In this document: positions 39,830-49,909 of the stretch, piece after piece
Numbering within the stretch: position 1 is the first letter of the stretch
Layout of the letters: each line of letters begins with the position of its first letter
Origin: an uncultured Alphaproteobacteria bacterium
Lineage (GTDB): Bacteria; Pseudomonadota; Alphaproteobacteria; Pelagibacterales; Pelagibacteraceae
NCBI GenBank assembly: GCA_903869725.1
Contig: CAIQAD010000017.1
Location: 58,033 to 122,032, forward strand
Direction of reading: 5' to 3'
DNA: 64,000 nucleotides
Translations under genes and position numbers: made by a program
The notes under the pieces: generated by a model
The model's database searches: none
Seen by the model: the letters and a program-made list of their open reading frames with translations, nothing else
What the model was told of the DNA's origin: nothing

Positions 39830-41143
39830 TTATTTCATGACGTAACTAGGAAGCCAAGTGGCAATTTGAGGGAAAGCACAAAGAATTATAATTTGCACAA
39901 TCATTAATAATGCATAAGGTAAACAACCCCATAAAATCTTACTTAATTTAATGTCAGGCGCTATTCCTTGGATTACAAAAATGTTCAATCCAACAGGCGG
40001 GTGAATTAAACCGATTTCCATATTAATAGTAACAACCACCCCAAACCAAATAGGGTCAAAACCTGCTGCTACAATAATTGGATAAAGAATTGGCGCAGTC
40101 ATCAAAATACTTGCAACTGGCGGTAAAAAGAAACCTGCAACAATTAAAAAAACATTAATATAAACCATTAATAGCCATTTATTAGAGGCGATGGCAACTA
40201 GCTCTTTTGCTATGGATTGGGTGACGTATAAATTTGAAAGCACAAACGCAAATAAAAATGAAGCGGCGATTATTAAAAGCAACATCACGCTTTCAATCAT
40301 GGTTTCTGAAAAAATATCCCAGAAATATTTAGGTTTGTACATTTTATAGACAATCGCAACTAGGATCATTGCAAATAAAGCGCCTACTGCTGAAGCTTCA
40401 TTAGGTGTTGCAAAACCACCGTACAAAACATACAGCACGCCGATAACTAAAAAAATAAATGGTAAGATTTTAGGTAAAATTTCTATTCTCTGTTTCCAAG
40501 TATATGTTTCAACCGCAACCTTTTCTCTTCCTCGGCCTTGACTAAATCGTACAAACACAAAAGCCCACAACATAAAAAGTCCAGTCAACATCAGTCCTGG
40601 AAAAATACCTGCAATAAATAATCTGCCTATGGAAGTTCCTGTTGAAATCCCATAAATGATCATTGTAATACTTGGTGGAATTAATATTCCTAAAGTCCCC
40701 CCTGCAGCGATAGTGCCGGTAGACAATTCATCAGAATAACCTCTTTTGCGCATTTCAGGGATTCCCATTTTTCCAATAGCTGCACAAGTTGCTGGTGATG
40801 AACCACACAGCGCAGCAAAAATTGCACAAGCTCCGAGATTAGATAAAACTAATCCTCCTGGGACCCTATTTAGCCAACGATCTAGTGCTGAATATAAATC
40901 TTTTCCTGCAGGTGAGGCTGCAATAGCAATACCCATTAACAAAAACATAGGAATAGTTACAATTCCAAAATCTTGCAAACCATTAAATAATTGTTCGGCA
41001 ACTAATGGTAGTCTGCCAATACCTTCTATCCCTATAAAGAATGCAGTCGAAACTAACGCCAGACCAAAGGCTATTGGTATGCCGGTAAAAAGAATAATAA
41101 AAGTAGCACCGATTATATAAAGAGAGAGCAAAAGTGGAGACAT
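39830..41143 (-). CDS. dctM: TRAP transporter large permease (DctM)
   Basis: 437 aa; GIPIAFGLALVSTAFF, TGTIAAGGTLGILIPPSI, GLIHPPVGLNIFVIQGI. Confidence 0.94.
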   Translation of the reverse strand: MSPLLLSLYIIGATFIILFTGIPIAFGLALVSTAFFIGIEGIGRLPLVAEQLFNGLQDFGIVTIPMFLLMGIAIAASPAGKDLYSALDRWLNRVPGGLVLSNLGACAIFAALCGSSPATCAAIGKMGIPEMRKRGYSDELSTGTIAAGGTLGILIPPSITMIIYGISTGTSIGRLFIAGIFPGLMLTGLFMLWAFVFVRFSQGRGREKVAVETYTWKQRIEILPKILPFIFLVIGVLYVLYGGFATPNEASAVGALFAMILVAIVYKMYKPKYFWDIFSETMIESVMLLLIIAASFLFAFVLSNLYVTQSIAKELVAIASNKWLLMVYINVFLIVAGFFLPPVASILMTAPILYPIIVAAGFDPIWFGVVVTINMEIGLIHPPVGLNIFVIQGIAPDIKLSKILWGCLPYALLMIVQIIILCAFPQIATWLPSYVMK

Positions 41144-41646
41144 TAATGATTGCTTTCTGGTTCTTTATAATCACAGATTGTTGAAAAAATATCTGCGATC
41201 GATTGGATTATAAGAAGTAAGGCGCTAATTGGCATAAAAATATAAACTTTCCATAGCGGAAAGTTCCAAATTGTTGGTGTTCTTAAATTTTTATTCCAAG
41301 CATGCAAAAATAATTCAAGACTTGTATAAAAAAACACAACAAGAAAAATAATCGATAAAAATGCAGCTAAAAAAGATAGAATTTTTTTAGCTCGTGCGCT
41401 TAGATAGTGAGTAACTATATCAACGCTTACATGTTTTTTTTTCATTAAAACATAAGGACTTCCGATAAAAGTCGCAGCTGCTAAAGAAAATATAATATAT
41501 TCTGTATGCCATGTTGTTGAATAGTTTAAAATTTTTCTTACAAAAACCATCTCGGTGGTAACTAATACAGCAGTAATAATTAAAATTGTTGAAATTGCTC
41601 CAGAAAACCTAGAAAGCGAGTGAGCAAATCTTATAAATTTAATCAT
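41143..41646 (-). CDS. dctQ: TRAP transporter small permease (DctQ)
   Basis: 167 aa, four hydrophobic segments, position between DctM and DctP. Confidence 0.9.
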   Translation of the reverse strand: MIKFIRFAHSLSRFSGAISTILIITAVLVTTEMVFVRKILNYSTTWHTEYIIFSLAAATFIGSPYVLMKKKHVSVDIVTHYLSARAKKILSFLAAFLSIIFLVVFFYTSLELFLHAWNKNLRTPTIWNFPLWKVYIFMPISALLLIIQSIADIFSTICDYKEPESNH

Positions 41647-41696
41647 TCAAAATTTACTGGTGGGATTTTAAACCCACCAGCTTTATAATTTTAAAA

Positions 41697-42701
41697 TTAT
41701 TTAACCGCTAAAGCTTTTTGTATAAGCTTGTCGCCATCTTTTACTTTTTCAGCGAACTGTTTATAGGAAGTTTCTTTTGCAATCTTTAACCAAGCATCAT
41801 AATCTGCCTGTGTCATATAAGCTATTTGAACTCCTTTTTCTTTAAACACTTTTTCCATATTAGCGTCTAAACCAGCTGCAGCTTTAGCCATATAAGCTTC
41901 TGCAACTTTACCAGCTTTAAGAATAGCATCTTTTTGCTTGTCGTTTAATTTATCAAAAGATTTTTGCGACATTAAAATAGGTTCATACATAAACCATAAT
42001 GCAAATTTACCTGGAGGTGTAATACATTTTACTTGTTCGTAAATTTTAAAAGACACAAAACTTTCAGAGCTTGTATTCACACCCGTAAGCACACCACTTT
42101 GTAAGCCTGTATAAACTTCAGAACTTGCCATAGATGAAATTGAAGCTCCGGCACCAACCAACATAGCTTCAAACATTTTGCCTGCAGCTCTTGTGACTTG
42201 TCCTTTTGCGCTCTCTGGATTTGTAATACATTTAGTTTTAGATGCAAAACCGCCTGCTAACCAAGCGTCAGCTAAAACAATTACACCTTCTTGTTTAAGG
42301 ATGGCCTTAATGTCGCTCATAAAAGGAGAATGATTTAATCTTTGAGCATGTTCATGGTTTTTTACAATACCTGGCATTAGTGTAGCGCTATATTCTGGTC
42401 TAAATCCAGAAGCATAATCTAATGGAAGAGATGTGATATCTAATTGACCTTCAGTTAACGGCTTATACTGTTCCATCGCTTTATAAAGAGATGAACTTGG
42501 AAATACTCTTACTTCCATTCCAACTTTTGCTTTTTCTACTTCTTTAGCAATAATATTGACCATCTCATCTCGAGCATCCCCTTTGCCACCAGGAAATTGA
42601 TGAGAAGCTTTTAATATGACAGTATCTGCAGCGAAAGATGTTGTTCCAAATAGTATTAAAAAAATACTAAAGAATATTGTTAAGTAATTTTTGATTTTCA
42701 T
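41697..42701 (-). CDS. dctP: TRAP transporter substrate-binding protein (DctP)
   Basis: Signal peptide MKIKNYLTIFFSIFLILFGTTSFAA; ASHQFPGGKGDARDEMVN..., GVLTGVNTSSESF. Confidence 0.93.
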   Translation of the reverse strand: MKIKNYLTIFFSIFLILFGTTSFAADTVILKASHQFPGGKGDARDEMVNIIAKEVEKAKVGMEVRVFPSSSLYKAMEQYKPLTEGQLDITSLPLDYASGFRPEYSATLMPGIVKNHEHAQRLNHSPFMSDIKAILKQEGVIVLADAWLAGGFASKTKCITNPESAKGQVTRAAGKMFEAMLVGAGASISSMASSEVYTGLQSGVLTGVNTSSESFVSFKIYEQVKCITPPGKFALWFMYEPILMSQKSFDKLNDKQKDAILKAGKVAEAYMAKAAAGLDANMEKVFKEKGVQIAYMTQADYDAWLKIAKETSYKQFAEKVKDGDKLIQKALAVK

Positions 42702-42778
42702 TTAATGTCCCCTTATTAATTAATTGAAGGCAATATTCTGATTTGAATGTTACAAATTGTCAATATAATATTAAATTC

Positions 42779-43939
42779 ATGAAAACTAACAAAGGTCCCT
42801 TAAGTGGAATTACAGTAGTTGATTTAACTAGAGTTTTGGTTGGACCTTACTGCACAATGATTCTTTCAGATCTTGGTGCAAGAATTATAAAAATTGAGTC
42901 GCCAGAAACAGGTGATGATAGCAGAAGCTTTGGTCCTTTTATAAAAAATTACTCTGCTTACTTTATGTCTCTTAATCGAGGCAAAGAGAGTATTGCGTTA
43001 AATTTAAAAAATAAAGACGACAGAGTTATTTTTGAAAAAATTTTAGCAAAAGCTGATGTACTAGTTGAAAACTTTAGACCAGGAACAATGGATAAATGGG
43101 GTTATTCTTGGGATGTTTTGAAGAAAAAACATCCACAATTAATTTATGCTTCCGCATCAGGCTTTGGCCAAACAGGTCCTTTAAAAACATTGCCGGCTTA
43201 CGATATTATTGTTCAAGGCATGGGTGGGTTAATGAGTGTCACAGGTCAAGCCGATGGAATGCCTACAAGAGTTGGAACATCTATTGGAGATATTACAGCT
43301 GGAATTTTTACAGCAACTGGAATTAATGCTGCGTTATTTGATAGAGAAAAAACAGGTAAAGGAGCAAAGATCGATGTATCAATGTTAGATTGTCAAATTG
43401 CAATTTTAGAAAATGCAATTGCAAGATATTTTAGCAACGGAGAAATTCCAAAACCTTTAGGATCGAGACATCCGTCAATTACTCCATTTGAAGCTTACAA
43501 AACGCGTGATAGCTATATTATTATAGCAGCAGGCAATGATAAATTATTTGAAAATTTGTGTACTGCAATTGGCGCAAAGGAATTGTCTAAAGATAAGCGA
43601 TTTATAAGCAATGTCGCTCGAAATAAAAACGTCGATCACCTTAAAATTATTTTAGAAAAGTATTTTAAAAAAAATACAACTAGTCACTGGCAAAAAATAA
43701 TTGGAAAGATTGGTATTCCTTGTGGTCCTATTTACAACATCAAACAAGCGGTTGAAAATCCACAAATTAAATTTAGAAATATGATCGTAAGTGCTAAACA
43801 CAAAAAGATTGGGAACTTTAGAATGGCTGGAAATCCCATAAAAAATTTAAATTACAAAGATCCTAAGACACGCGGAGAAATACCTGATCTAGATCAACAC
43901 AGAAATAAAATATTAAAAGATTTTAAAATTAAGATCTAA
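42779..43939 (+). CDS. CaiB/BaiF (class III) CoA-transferase
   Basis: GPLSGITVVDLTRVLVGPYCTMILSDLGARIIKIE, VENFRPGTMDKWGYSW; start at Met 42779. Confidence 0.93.
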   Translation: MKTNKGPLSGITVVDLTRVLVGPYCTMILSDLGARIIKIESPETGDDSRSFGPFIKNYSAYFMSLNRGKESIALNLKNKDDRVIFEKILAKADVLVENFRPGTMDKWGYSWDVLKKKHPQLIYASASGFGQTGPLKTLPAYDIIVQGMGGLMSVTGQADGMPTRVGTSIGDITAGIFTATGINAALFDREKTGKGAKIDVSMLDCQIAILENAIARYFSNGEIPKPLGSRHPSITPFEAYKTRDSYIIIAAGNDKLFENLCTAIGAKELSKDKRFISNVARNKNVDHLKIILEKYFKKNTTSHWQKIIGKIGIPCGPIYNIKQAVENPQIKFRNMIVSAKHKKIGNFRMAGNPIKNLNYKDPKTRGEIPDLDQHRNKILKDFKIKI

Positions 43940-44401
43940 TTATTCTTTTTTTTCTTCAACCTGAGCTTCTACGGTAACTGGAGCAATTTCATCATCGCCT
44001 TCGTCATCATCTATATCAATATCTAAATTTTCAGCGCCAGCTTTTGGTTCTGGAATTTTTCTTGATCTTTTAGATGGTAGTATTGCTTGACCTGATTTTG
44101 AAACTTCTCCTTGATAAATATCTTCAAAAGAATCTCCTTCTGGACTATCAAAATCTTCTTGTTCAACGGCATCATCTGGATGATCGCGCATACGATCAAT
44201 TGTTGATTCTTCTAAATCTTTAATTGCAACTTTTTTTTCTGCGATTTCTCTAAGCGCAAGAACAGTTCTCTTATCATTATCAATCGGAACTAACGCAGGA
44301 TCACCAACTCCTAATTGTAGAGTTCTTTCTTTAGCTAAGATGACTAAATCATATTGATTGTCTACTTGCTGCAAACAGTCTTCAACAGTTACTCGAGCCA
44401 T
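43940..44401 (-). CDS. rpoZ: RNA polymerase omega subunit with long acidic C-terminal tail
   Basis: [40 protein letters not shown]; about 75-aa acidic, low-complexity tail. Confidence 0.93.
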   Translation of the reverse strand: MARVTVEDCLQQVDNQYDLVILAKERTLQLGVGDPALVPIDNDKRTVLALREIAEKKVAIKDLEESTIDRMRDHPDDAVEQEDFDSPEGDSFEDIYQGEVSKSGQAILPSKRSRKIPEPKAGAENLDIDIDDDEGDDEIAPVTVEAQVEEKKE

Positions 44402-44485
44402 AATTTGAATTGACCCTTGTATTCTTAAAGCTTAAATAAATCAAGTTTTTATAAACATTTTTTTAATCAATTAAACAATAAATAT

Positions 44486-45355
44486 ATGAGCAAAGTTACT
44501 TTCTTAGGTCTTGGTGTGATGGGCTACCCTATGGCACGCCACATAGCAAAAGCTGGTCACTCTATGACAGTTTATAATCGTACAGCAGCTAAAGCTGAAA
44601 AGTGGGTTAAAGAAAACGGTGGCAAGTTCGCATTAACACCAAAAGAAGCAAGCAAAGACTCTGATTTTATATTTTGCTGCGTTGGCAATGATAATGATTT
44701 GAAAGAAGTAACGCTTGGAGAAAACGGAGCATTTCACTCAATTAAAAAGGGATCTGTATTTATTGATAACACCACTGCATCTGCAAAAATTGCAAGGGAG
44801 CTCTTTAAAGCTGCACAAGAAAAAGGATTTGCTTTCTTAGACGCTCCTGTTTCAGGTGGACAAGCTGGTGCTGAGAATAGTCAGTTAACTGTTATGATTG
44901 GTGGCGAGCGTAAAGATTTTGAAAAAGCTCAAGACGTAATTAAAAGCTACAGCAAAAAAATGAAGTTATTGGGTTCTACTGGTAGTGGTCAACTTGCAAA
45001 AATGGTTAATCAAATTTGTATTGCAGGAACTGTTCAGGGTTTATCAGAAGCATTACGTTTTGGACAAAACGCCGGTTTAAATATGGAAGATGTAATAGAA
45101 GTTATTTCAAAAGGTGCTGCGCAATCTTGGCAAATGGAAAACAGATACAAGACAATGTTAGATAATAAATTTGATTTTGGTTTTGCAGTCGATTGGATGA
45201 GAAAAGATTTAAGTATCGCTATGGAAGAAGCTAAAAATAATAACTCTGAATTACCAATTACTAAATTAATTGATAGTTATTATGCCGAAATTCAAAAAAG
45301 CGGTGGAAATCGTTTTGACACTTCAAGTTTAATTACACGTCTTAAGAAAAAATAA
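44486..45355 (+). CDS. NAD(P)-dependent beta-hydroxyacid dehydrogenase (3-hydroxyisobutyrate / tartronate semialdehyde type)
   Basis: VTFLGLGVMGYPMARHIAKAGH, DAPVSGGQAGAENSQLTVMIGG, GSGQLAKMVNQI. Confidence 0.93.
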   Translation: MSKVTFLGLGVMGYPMARHIAKAGHSMTVYNRTAAKAEKWVKENGGKFALTPKEASKDSDFIFCCVGNDNDLKEVTLGENGAFHSIKKGSVFIDNTTASAKIARELFKAAQEKGFAFLDAPVSGGQAGAENSQLTVMIGGERKDFEKAQDVIKSYSKKMKLLGSTGSGQLAKMVNQICIAGTVQGLSEALRFGQNAGLNMEDVIEVISKGAAQSWQMENRYKTMLDNKFDFGFAVDWMRKDLSIAMEEAKNNNSELPITKLIDSYYAEIQKSGGNRFDTSSLITRLKKK

Positions 45356-45361
45356 GATTAG

Positions 45362-45970
45362 GTGAAAAAAAATATACCATCCTACTACAATAACATTGAT
45401 CTTATTTTAGATGAAATATGGATCTTGTTACAACGAGGAGTGATAGATCGAAATGAAGACTTTAGATTACCTGTTGTGATTGTTAATTCTAATGGAAATG
45501 CAGATGGTAGAATAGTTGTTTTACGAGGTGCTTTCAAAGATAAAAATATTTTAAGATTTCATACAGACAGAAGAAGTCCAAAAGTTTCGTTTTTGAAAGA
45601 AAATAAAAAAATTTATTTTGTTTTTTATAATAAAAAAAGAAAAATTCAGGTAAGAGCAGAAGGAATTTCCACAATTCACTATAAAAACGATATCACATTA
45701 CAAGCTTGGAAAAATACACAAATGATAAGTAGAAAATGTTATTTATCACCCCAAATACCTGGTGATCTTATTAATGAATCGGCTTCCGATTTATCTAAAG
45801 AAATGGGCGAAAATTTACCAACTTTAGAAAACAGTGAAGTGGGATATGAGAATTTTTGTGTGATTGAAAGTAAAATTAAAAGTTTTGAGTGGCTATACCT
45901 AGCTTCACAAGGACATCGTCGGGCGAAATTTAATTTAGACAATAATACTAAAACTTGGCTAGTGCCTTAA
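45362..45970 (+). CDS. Pyridoxamine 5'-phosphate oxidase-like FMN-binding protein (GTG start)
   Basis: DGRIVVLRGAFKDKNILRFHTDRRSPKVSFLKENKKIYFVFYN...IQVRAEG; C-term FEWLYLASQGHRRAKF. Confidence 0.8.
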   Translation: MKKNIPSYYNNIDLILDEIWILLQRGVIDRNEDFRLPVVIVNSNGNADGRIVVLRGAFKDKNILRFHTDRRSPKVSFLKENKKIYFVFYNKKRKIQVRAEGISTIHYKNDITLQAWKNTQMISRKCYLSPQIPGDLINESASDLSKEMGENLPTLENSEVGYENFCVIESKIKSFEWLYLASQGHRRAKFNLDNNTKTWLVP

Positions 45971-46485
45971 AGTTTTTTTAAATTTTGCTGATAGTTTTTC
46001 CAATTTCTAATATAGCGATTTGCGTTTTCTTTAATTGATTTTACTTCTTCGTCCGAAACTTGTCTTACAACTTTTCCTGGACTTCCCATCACTAAAGAAT
46101 TGTCTGGAATAACTTTTCTTTCAGGAACTAAACTGTTAGCGCCAATAATACAGTTCTTGCCAACAACTGCGCTATTCAAAACTGTAGCGCTAATTCCAAT
46201 TAAAGAATTATCACCAATAGTACATCCGTGTAACATTACTAAATGACCTATAGTCACATATGAGCCTACTTTTAAAGGAATTCCATTATCTGTATGTAAA
46301 ACGCAGTTATCTTGAACGTTACTGCCTTCTCCAACTGTGATATTTTCGATGTCTCCTCTTAGAACAGCATTAAACCAGATGCTGGATTCATTTTCTAATG
46401 TAACATCGCCAATAACGTTTGCTGTTGGGGCAATCCAACAATGCTCTGCGAGCTTTAATCTCTTATTACTGAGTTCAAATTTCAT
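45967..46485 (-). CDS. Gamma-carbonic anhydrase-like hexapeptide-repeat protein
   Basis: SIWFNAVLRGDIENITVGEGSNVQDNCVLHTDNG...TIGHLVMLHGCTIGDNSLIG. Confidence 0.9.
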   Translation of the reverse strand: MKFELSNKRLKLAEHCWIAPTANVIGDVTLENESSIWFNAVLRGDIENITVGEGSNVQDNCVLHTDNGIPLKVGSYVTIGHLVMLHGCTIGDNSLIGISATVLNSAVVGKNCIIGANSLVPERKVIPDNSLVMGSPGKVVRQVSDEEVKSIKENANRYIRNWKNYQQNLKKL

Positions 46486-46571
46486 GTTATATTCATAACA
46501 AAAAAACTAAATAGTAAAATAAAATTATTATAAAAAAACATTTAAAATTATAATAATTTAAGAAAATATTA

Positions 46572-47669
46572 ATGCTGTTGATAACAACCCGAACCTATCC
46601 GCCAGAATTGGGGGGTATGCAAAATTTAATGGGTAATCTTGCAATCCATCTTAATATTTTGCATCCTGTAAAAGTTTTAGCAGATTCTTTTAAGAATGAT
46701 CGATTATACGATACTAAAAATAATTTTGAAACTTACAGATTAGATGGAATAAAATTAATAAGAAAATACAGAAAAACTAGTCTATTAAAACAAATCTTTG
46801 ATGAAGGAGGAATTAAAGCAATTATTGCAGATCATTGGAAAAGCGTTGAAACAGTTCCTGATTTTATTGCAAATCAAATTCCAGTTGTTTGTTTGATACA
46901 TGGCAAAGAAATTAATCACGAACTCAATAATGCATCAAATAGACGTTCTATATTTGCTTTGAACAAAACTAAATATATTGTTGCAAATTCAAATTTCACA
47001 AAAAATCTTGCCATTCATAAAGGAATTGAAAGTTCAAAAATAACAGTGATTAATCCAGGGATAAATTCACCTGAAATAATTGAAAATGAAATAGATCAAG
47101 AAGCAAAAAAAATATTCGATAATGCGGAGGTAAAGATTATTACTATAGCTAGACTTGATAAGAGAAAAGGAATTGATTTTTCTCTTTTTGCATTAAAAAA
47201 TTTCAAGACAATCCACAATAATTTTAAATATGTAATTATTGGAAATGGTGAAGAAGAAGACAATCTTAAAAAAATTGTGAAAGAACTTTCGCTAGAAAAC
47301 AATGTGATATTTTTGAAGAATATTAATACAAATTTAAAAAATGCTTTGCTAAAAAATGCAAATTTTTTTTTAATGCCAACAAGAATTAACGAGGGCTCAG
47401 TTGAAGGATTTGGAATAAGCTACATAGAAGCAGCGAGTTACGGAATACCTGCTATTGCCGGAAAAGATGGAGGAGAAAGCGATGCTGTTCAACATAATAA
47501 AACAGGAATTGTCTGCAATGGTAATGATCATGGGGATATTTATGAAGCCTTAAAAAATATCGTTGAAAACAAAAAATATTTGAAATTAGGAAATGCTGCA
47601 AAAGAATTTTCAGCTAATTTTTATTGGGATAAGATTATCAAAAAATACGCAAATTTACTTAACTTGTAA
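46572..47669 (+). CDS. GT4-family glycosyltransferase
   Basis: RTYPPELGGMQNLMGNLA, ITIARLDKRKGIDFSLFAL, EGFGISYIEAASYGIPAIAGKDGGESDAV. Confidence 0.92.
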   Translation: MLLITTRTYPPELGGMQNLMGNLAIHLNILHPVKVLADSFKNDRLYDTKNNFETYRLDGIKLIRKYRKTSLLKQIFDEGGIKAIIADHWKSVETVPDFIANQIPVVCLIHGKEINHELNNASNRRSIFALNKTKYIVANSNFTKNLAIHKGIESSKITVINPGINSPEIIENEIDQEAKKIFDNAEVKIITIARLDKRKGIDFSLFALKNFKTIHNNFKYVIIGNGEEEDNLKKIVKELSLENNVIFLKNINTNLKNALLKNANFFLMPTRINEGSVEGFGISYIEAASYGIPAIAGKDGGESDAVQHNKTGIVCNGNDHGDIYEALKNIVENKKYLKLGNAAKEFSANFYWDKIIKKYANLLNL

Positions 47670-48564
47670 TCGAACTCTTAACTAAAGCGTAAATACGATC
47701 GGCAGTTAATTTTTTTAAATCTTCAACTTGTAATGCAATAAATTTTTTTCTTTCTATAGAAACTTTTTCAGGAGTAGTGTGCGAACCAAATAAAACAAAA
47801 CCTTTTGCTCCAAGATGAGCCGCCATATGAGCTGGACCAGTATCATTTGCTATTACAAGATTTGATTTTTTTATTAAAGTCGCAAGTTGAAAAAAATTTA
47901 AAGCTTTTCCATGATCAAGAGCTAAAGTTACATTATATTTTTGAGCATCTTTAATCTCTTCATTTGAAGGTGCTAATACTAACTCAAATTCCGAATGAAA
48001 TTTTTTAATTAAATTTACTAAATCATAAAAATAAGGCCATCGTTTATGTGATAATTTTTTTGAACTAAAAGGAAAAAAAAGAATAAATTTTTTTTGTGGA
48101 ATAAATTGAAAGTCTTGCGAAACTTCTGCTGCCCAAGTGAAATCTGGATTCAGACTATGTTGGATTGGAACTCCTGATTTTTTTAATTGCGCTTCAATTC
48201 CTTTTAGAACTGACGATTCTTTATAACCTAAATCTCTAGCAGATGACCAATCTTTGATATTAAATAAATATTTTCTATAAAAAATTGTTCTGTTGGAATT
48301 TTGTAAGTCATATACTTTTTTAAAATTGTATTTTTTAATGTTTTTTTTTAAATTAAGTAGATAAAAAAAATTAAATCTTGGTTTGTTTTCATCCTTAATA
48401 CATTCATCAATATAAGGGCAAGCTTTTAACAAATTTATAAATTTACTGGTTGTAAGAATATAAATCTTATCGTTTTTATGAAAATTTCTAATATCTTTAA
48501 GGGCTCCTGAAATTTGCACTACATCACCTAAAGATCCGAGTTTAATAATTAAAATATTTGACAT
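47659..48564 (-). CDS. GT9-family (heptosyltransferase-like) glycosyltransferase
   Basis: ILIIKLGSLGDVVQISGALKDI, FFPFSSKKLSHKRWPYFYDLV, SNLVIANDTGPAHMAAHLGA. Confidence 0.92.
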   Translation of the reverse strand: MSNILIIKLGSLGDVVQISGALKDIRNFHKNDKIYILTTSKFINLLKACPYIDECIKDENKPRFNFFYLLNLKKNIKKYNFKKVYDLQNSNRTIFYRKYLFNIKDWSSARDLGYKESSVLKGIEAQLKKSGVPIQHSLNPDFTWAAEVSQDFQFIPQKKFILFFPFSSKKLSHKRWPYFYDLVNLIKKFHSEFELVLAPSNEEIKDAQKYNVTLALDHGKALNFFQLATLIKKSNLVIANDTGPAHMAAHLGAKGFVLFGSHTTPEKVSIERKKFIALQVEDLKKLTADRIYALVKSSITS

Positions 48565-48593
48565 ATTAATTAAAAGAACATTATTGATTAATT

Positions 48594-48992
48594 ATGCAAA
48601 ATACAAAAAAAATTTATTGTGAAATTTCTGCTGGAGAATTATTTGATAAAATCTCAATTTTAGAGATAAAAAATAAAAATATAAAAGATAGGTATAAAAA
48701 ATTAATTATTACTAGAGAGCTATCTTCTTTAAAAAAAACATCCGTTAATAACTTTAAATTAACATCTTCCTTAAAGAAATATTATCAAAAACTTAAATCT
48801 ATTAATCTTAAACTTTGGAAAATTGAAGATGAGATTAGAGATCATGAAAGAAATAAACAATTTAATAATAAATTTATTAAACTTGCCAGAGCAGTTTACT
48901 TTACAAATGATTTAAGATCACAAATTAAAAACAAAATAAACACTCTGACTAAATCAGGTATTTCAGAAGTAAAAAGTTATAAGAAATATTAA
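48594..48992 (+). CDS. Uncharacterised protein (resembles DUF6165)
   Basis: 132 aa; CEISAGELFDKISILEIK...LKSINLKLWKIEDEIRDHE. Confidence 0.6.
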   Translation: MQNTKKIYCEISAGELFDKISILEIKNKNIKDRYKKLIITRELSSLKKTSVNNFKLTSSLKKYYQKLKSINLKLWKIEDEIRDHERNKQFNNKFIKLARAVYFTNDLRSQIKNKINTLTKSGISEVKSYKKY

Positions 48993-49786
48993 TTGCCTTT
49001 AAGACTTGGAATTTTTGCTCTCAATTTTGATGGTAAAGTTTCATCTATTTTTACAACAATAAATCCTTCACCTTTTTCTTTTTCTTTGAGTATTTGACCG
49101 TCGGGAGAAACAATTAATGAGTGCCCATATGTCTGTCTATTATTATAATGCTTTCCTGTCTGAGCAGCTGCAAAAATATAACAAAAATTTTCAATAGCTC
49201 TTGCCTTTAACAAAGTGTGCCAGTGTTTTTCACCTGTGGTTTTTGTAAATGCAGATGGTACCGTCATAAATATCGCACCTTTTTTTGCAAGCTCTCTATA
49301 TAAATGGGGAAATCTTAAATCATAACAAATAGTTAAGCCTAATAACCCCCAAGGAAGTTTTACTAAAACTTTTTTACTACCAGGTTTAAATTTTTTTGAC
49401 TCTTCATATTTTTCTGAACTTGAAAGCTTCACATCGAACATATGTATTTTATCATAATAATTTACTAAATCTCCTTGAGGATTGAATATTACTGATCGAT
49501 TAACTAATAATTTTTTAGATAATTTTATCGGCAAGGAACCAATTAAAACCCATTTTTTATAACTTTTGGATATTTTGCTGATAGAATCTAAAAAAAAGTT
49601 GCTTTTCATTGGTTCTGCTTTTTCTAAAAGTTCTTTGTGATTTAAAGTGAATAAACTAGTGTTTTCTGGAGTAATAATTAGATCAGCTCCATTTCGAATT
49701 GATTTTAAAATATAATCTGTTGTTTTTTCTAAATTTGTATAAAGATTATTATCAGAAGTTAATTGAATACAAGAAACGTTAAACAT
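48989..49786 (-). CDS. Carbon-nitrogen hydrolase (nitrilase/Nit2-like)
   Basis: DLIITPENTSLF (E), YDKIHMFDV (K), LTICYDLRFPHLYRELA (C) catalytic triad. Confidence 0.93.
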   Translation of the reverse strand: MFNVSCIQLTSDNNLYTNLEKTTDYILKSIRNGADLIITPENTSLFTLNHKELLEKAEPMKSNFFLDSISKISKSYKKWVLIGSLPIKLSKKLLVNRSVIFNPQGDLVNYYDKIHMFDVKLSSSEKYEESKKFKPGSKKVLVKLPWGLLGLTICYDLRFPHLYRELAKKGAIFMTVPSAFTKTTGEKHWHTLLKARAIENFCYIFAAAQTGKHYNNRQTYGHSLIVSPDGQILKEKEKGEGFIVVKIDETLPSKLRAKIPSLKGN

Positions 49787-49909
49787 AAATAATACTATTA
49801 TAAATATTTTTTATTTTATATCTGAAATTCAAATATTTGCTTTTTAAATTACGTTGCTAAAATCAAAATCAAAAGTTAATGTAATAGTTAAATTATATTA
49901 CTAAATACA

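Noticed and set aside
40746-41174. ORFs antisense to or overlapping dctM (40746-41120, 40983-41174)
   Set aside because: Explained by codon structure of dctM/dctQ; no homology recognisable.
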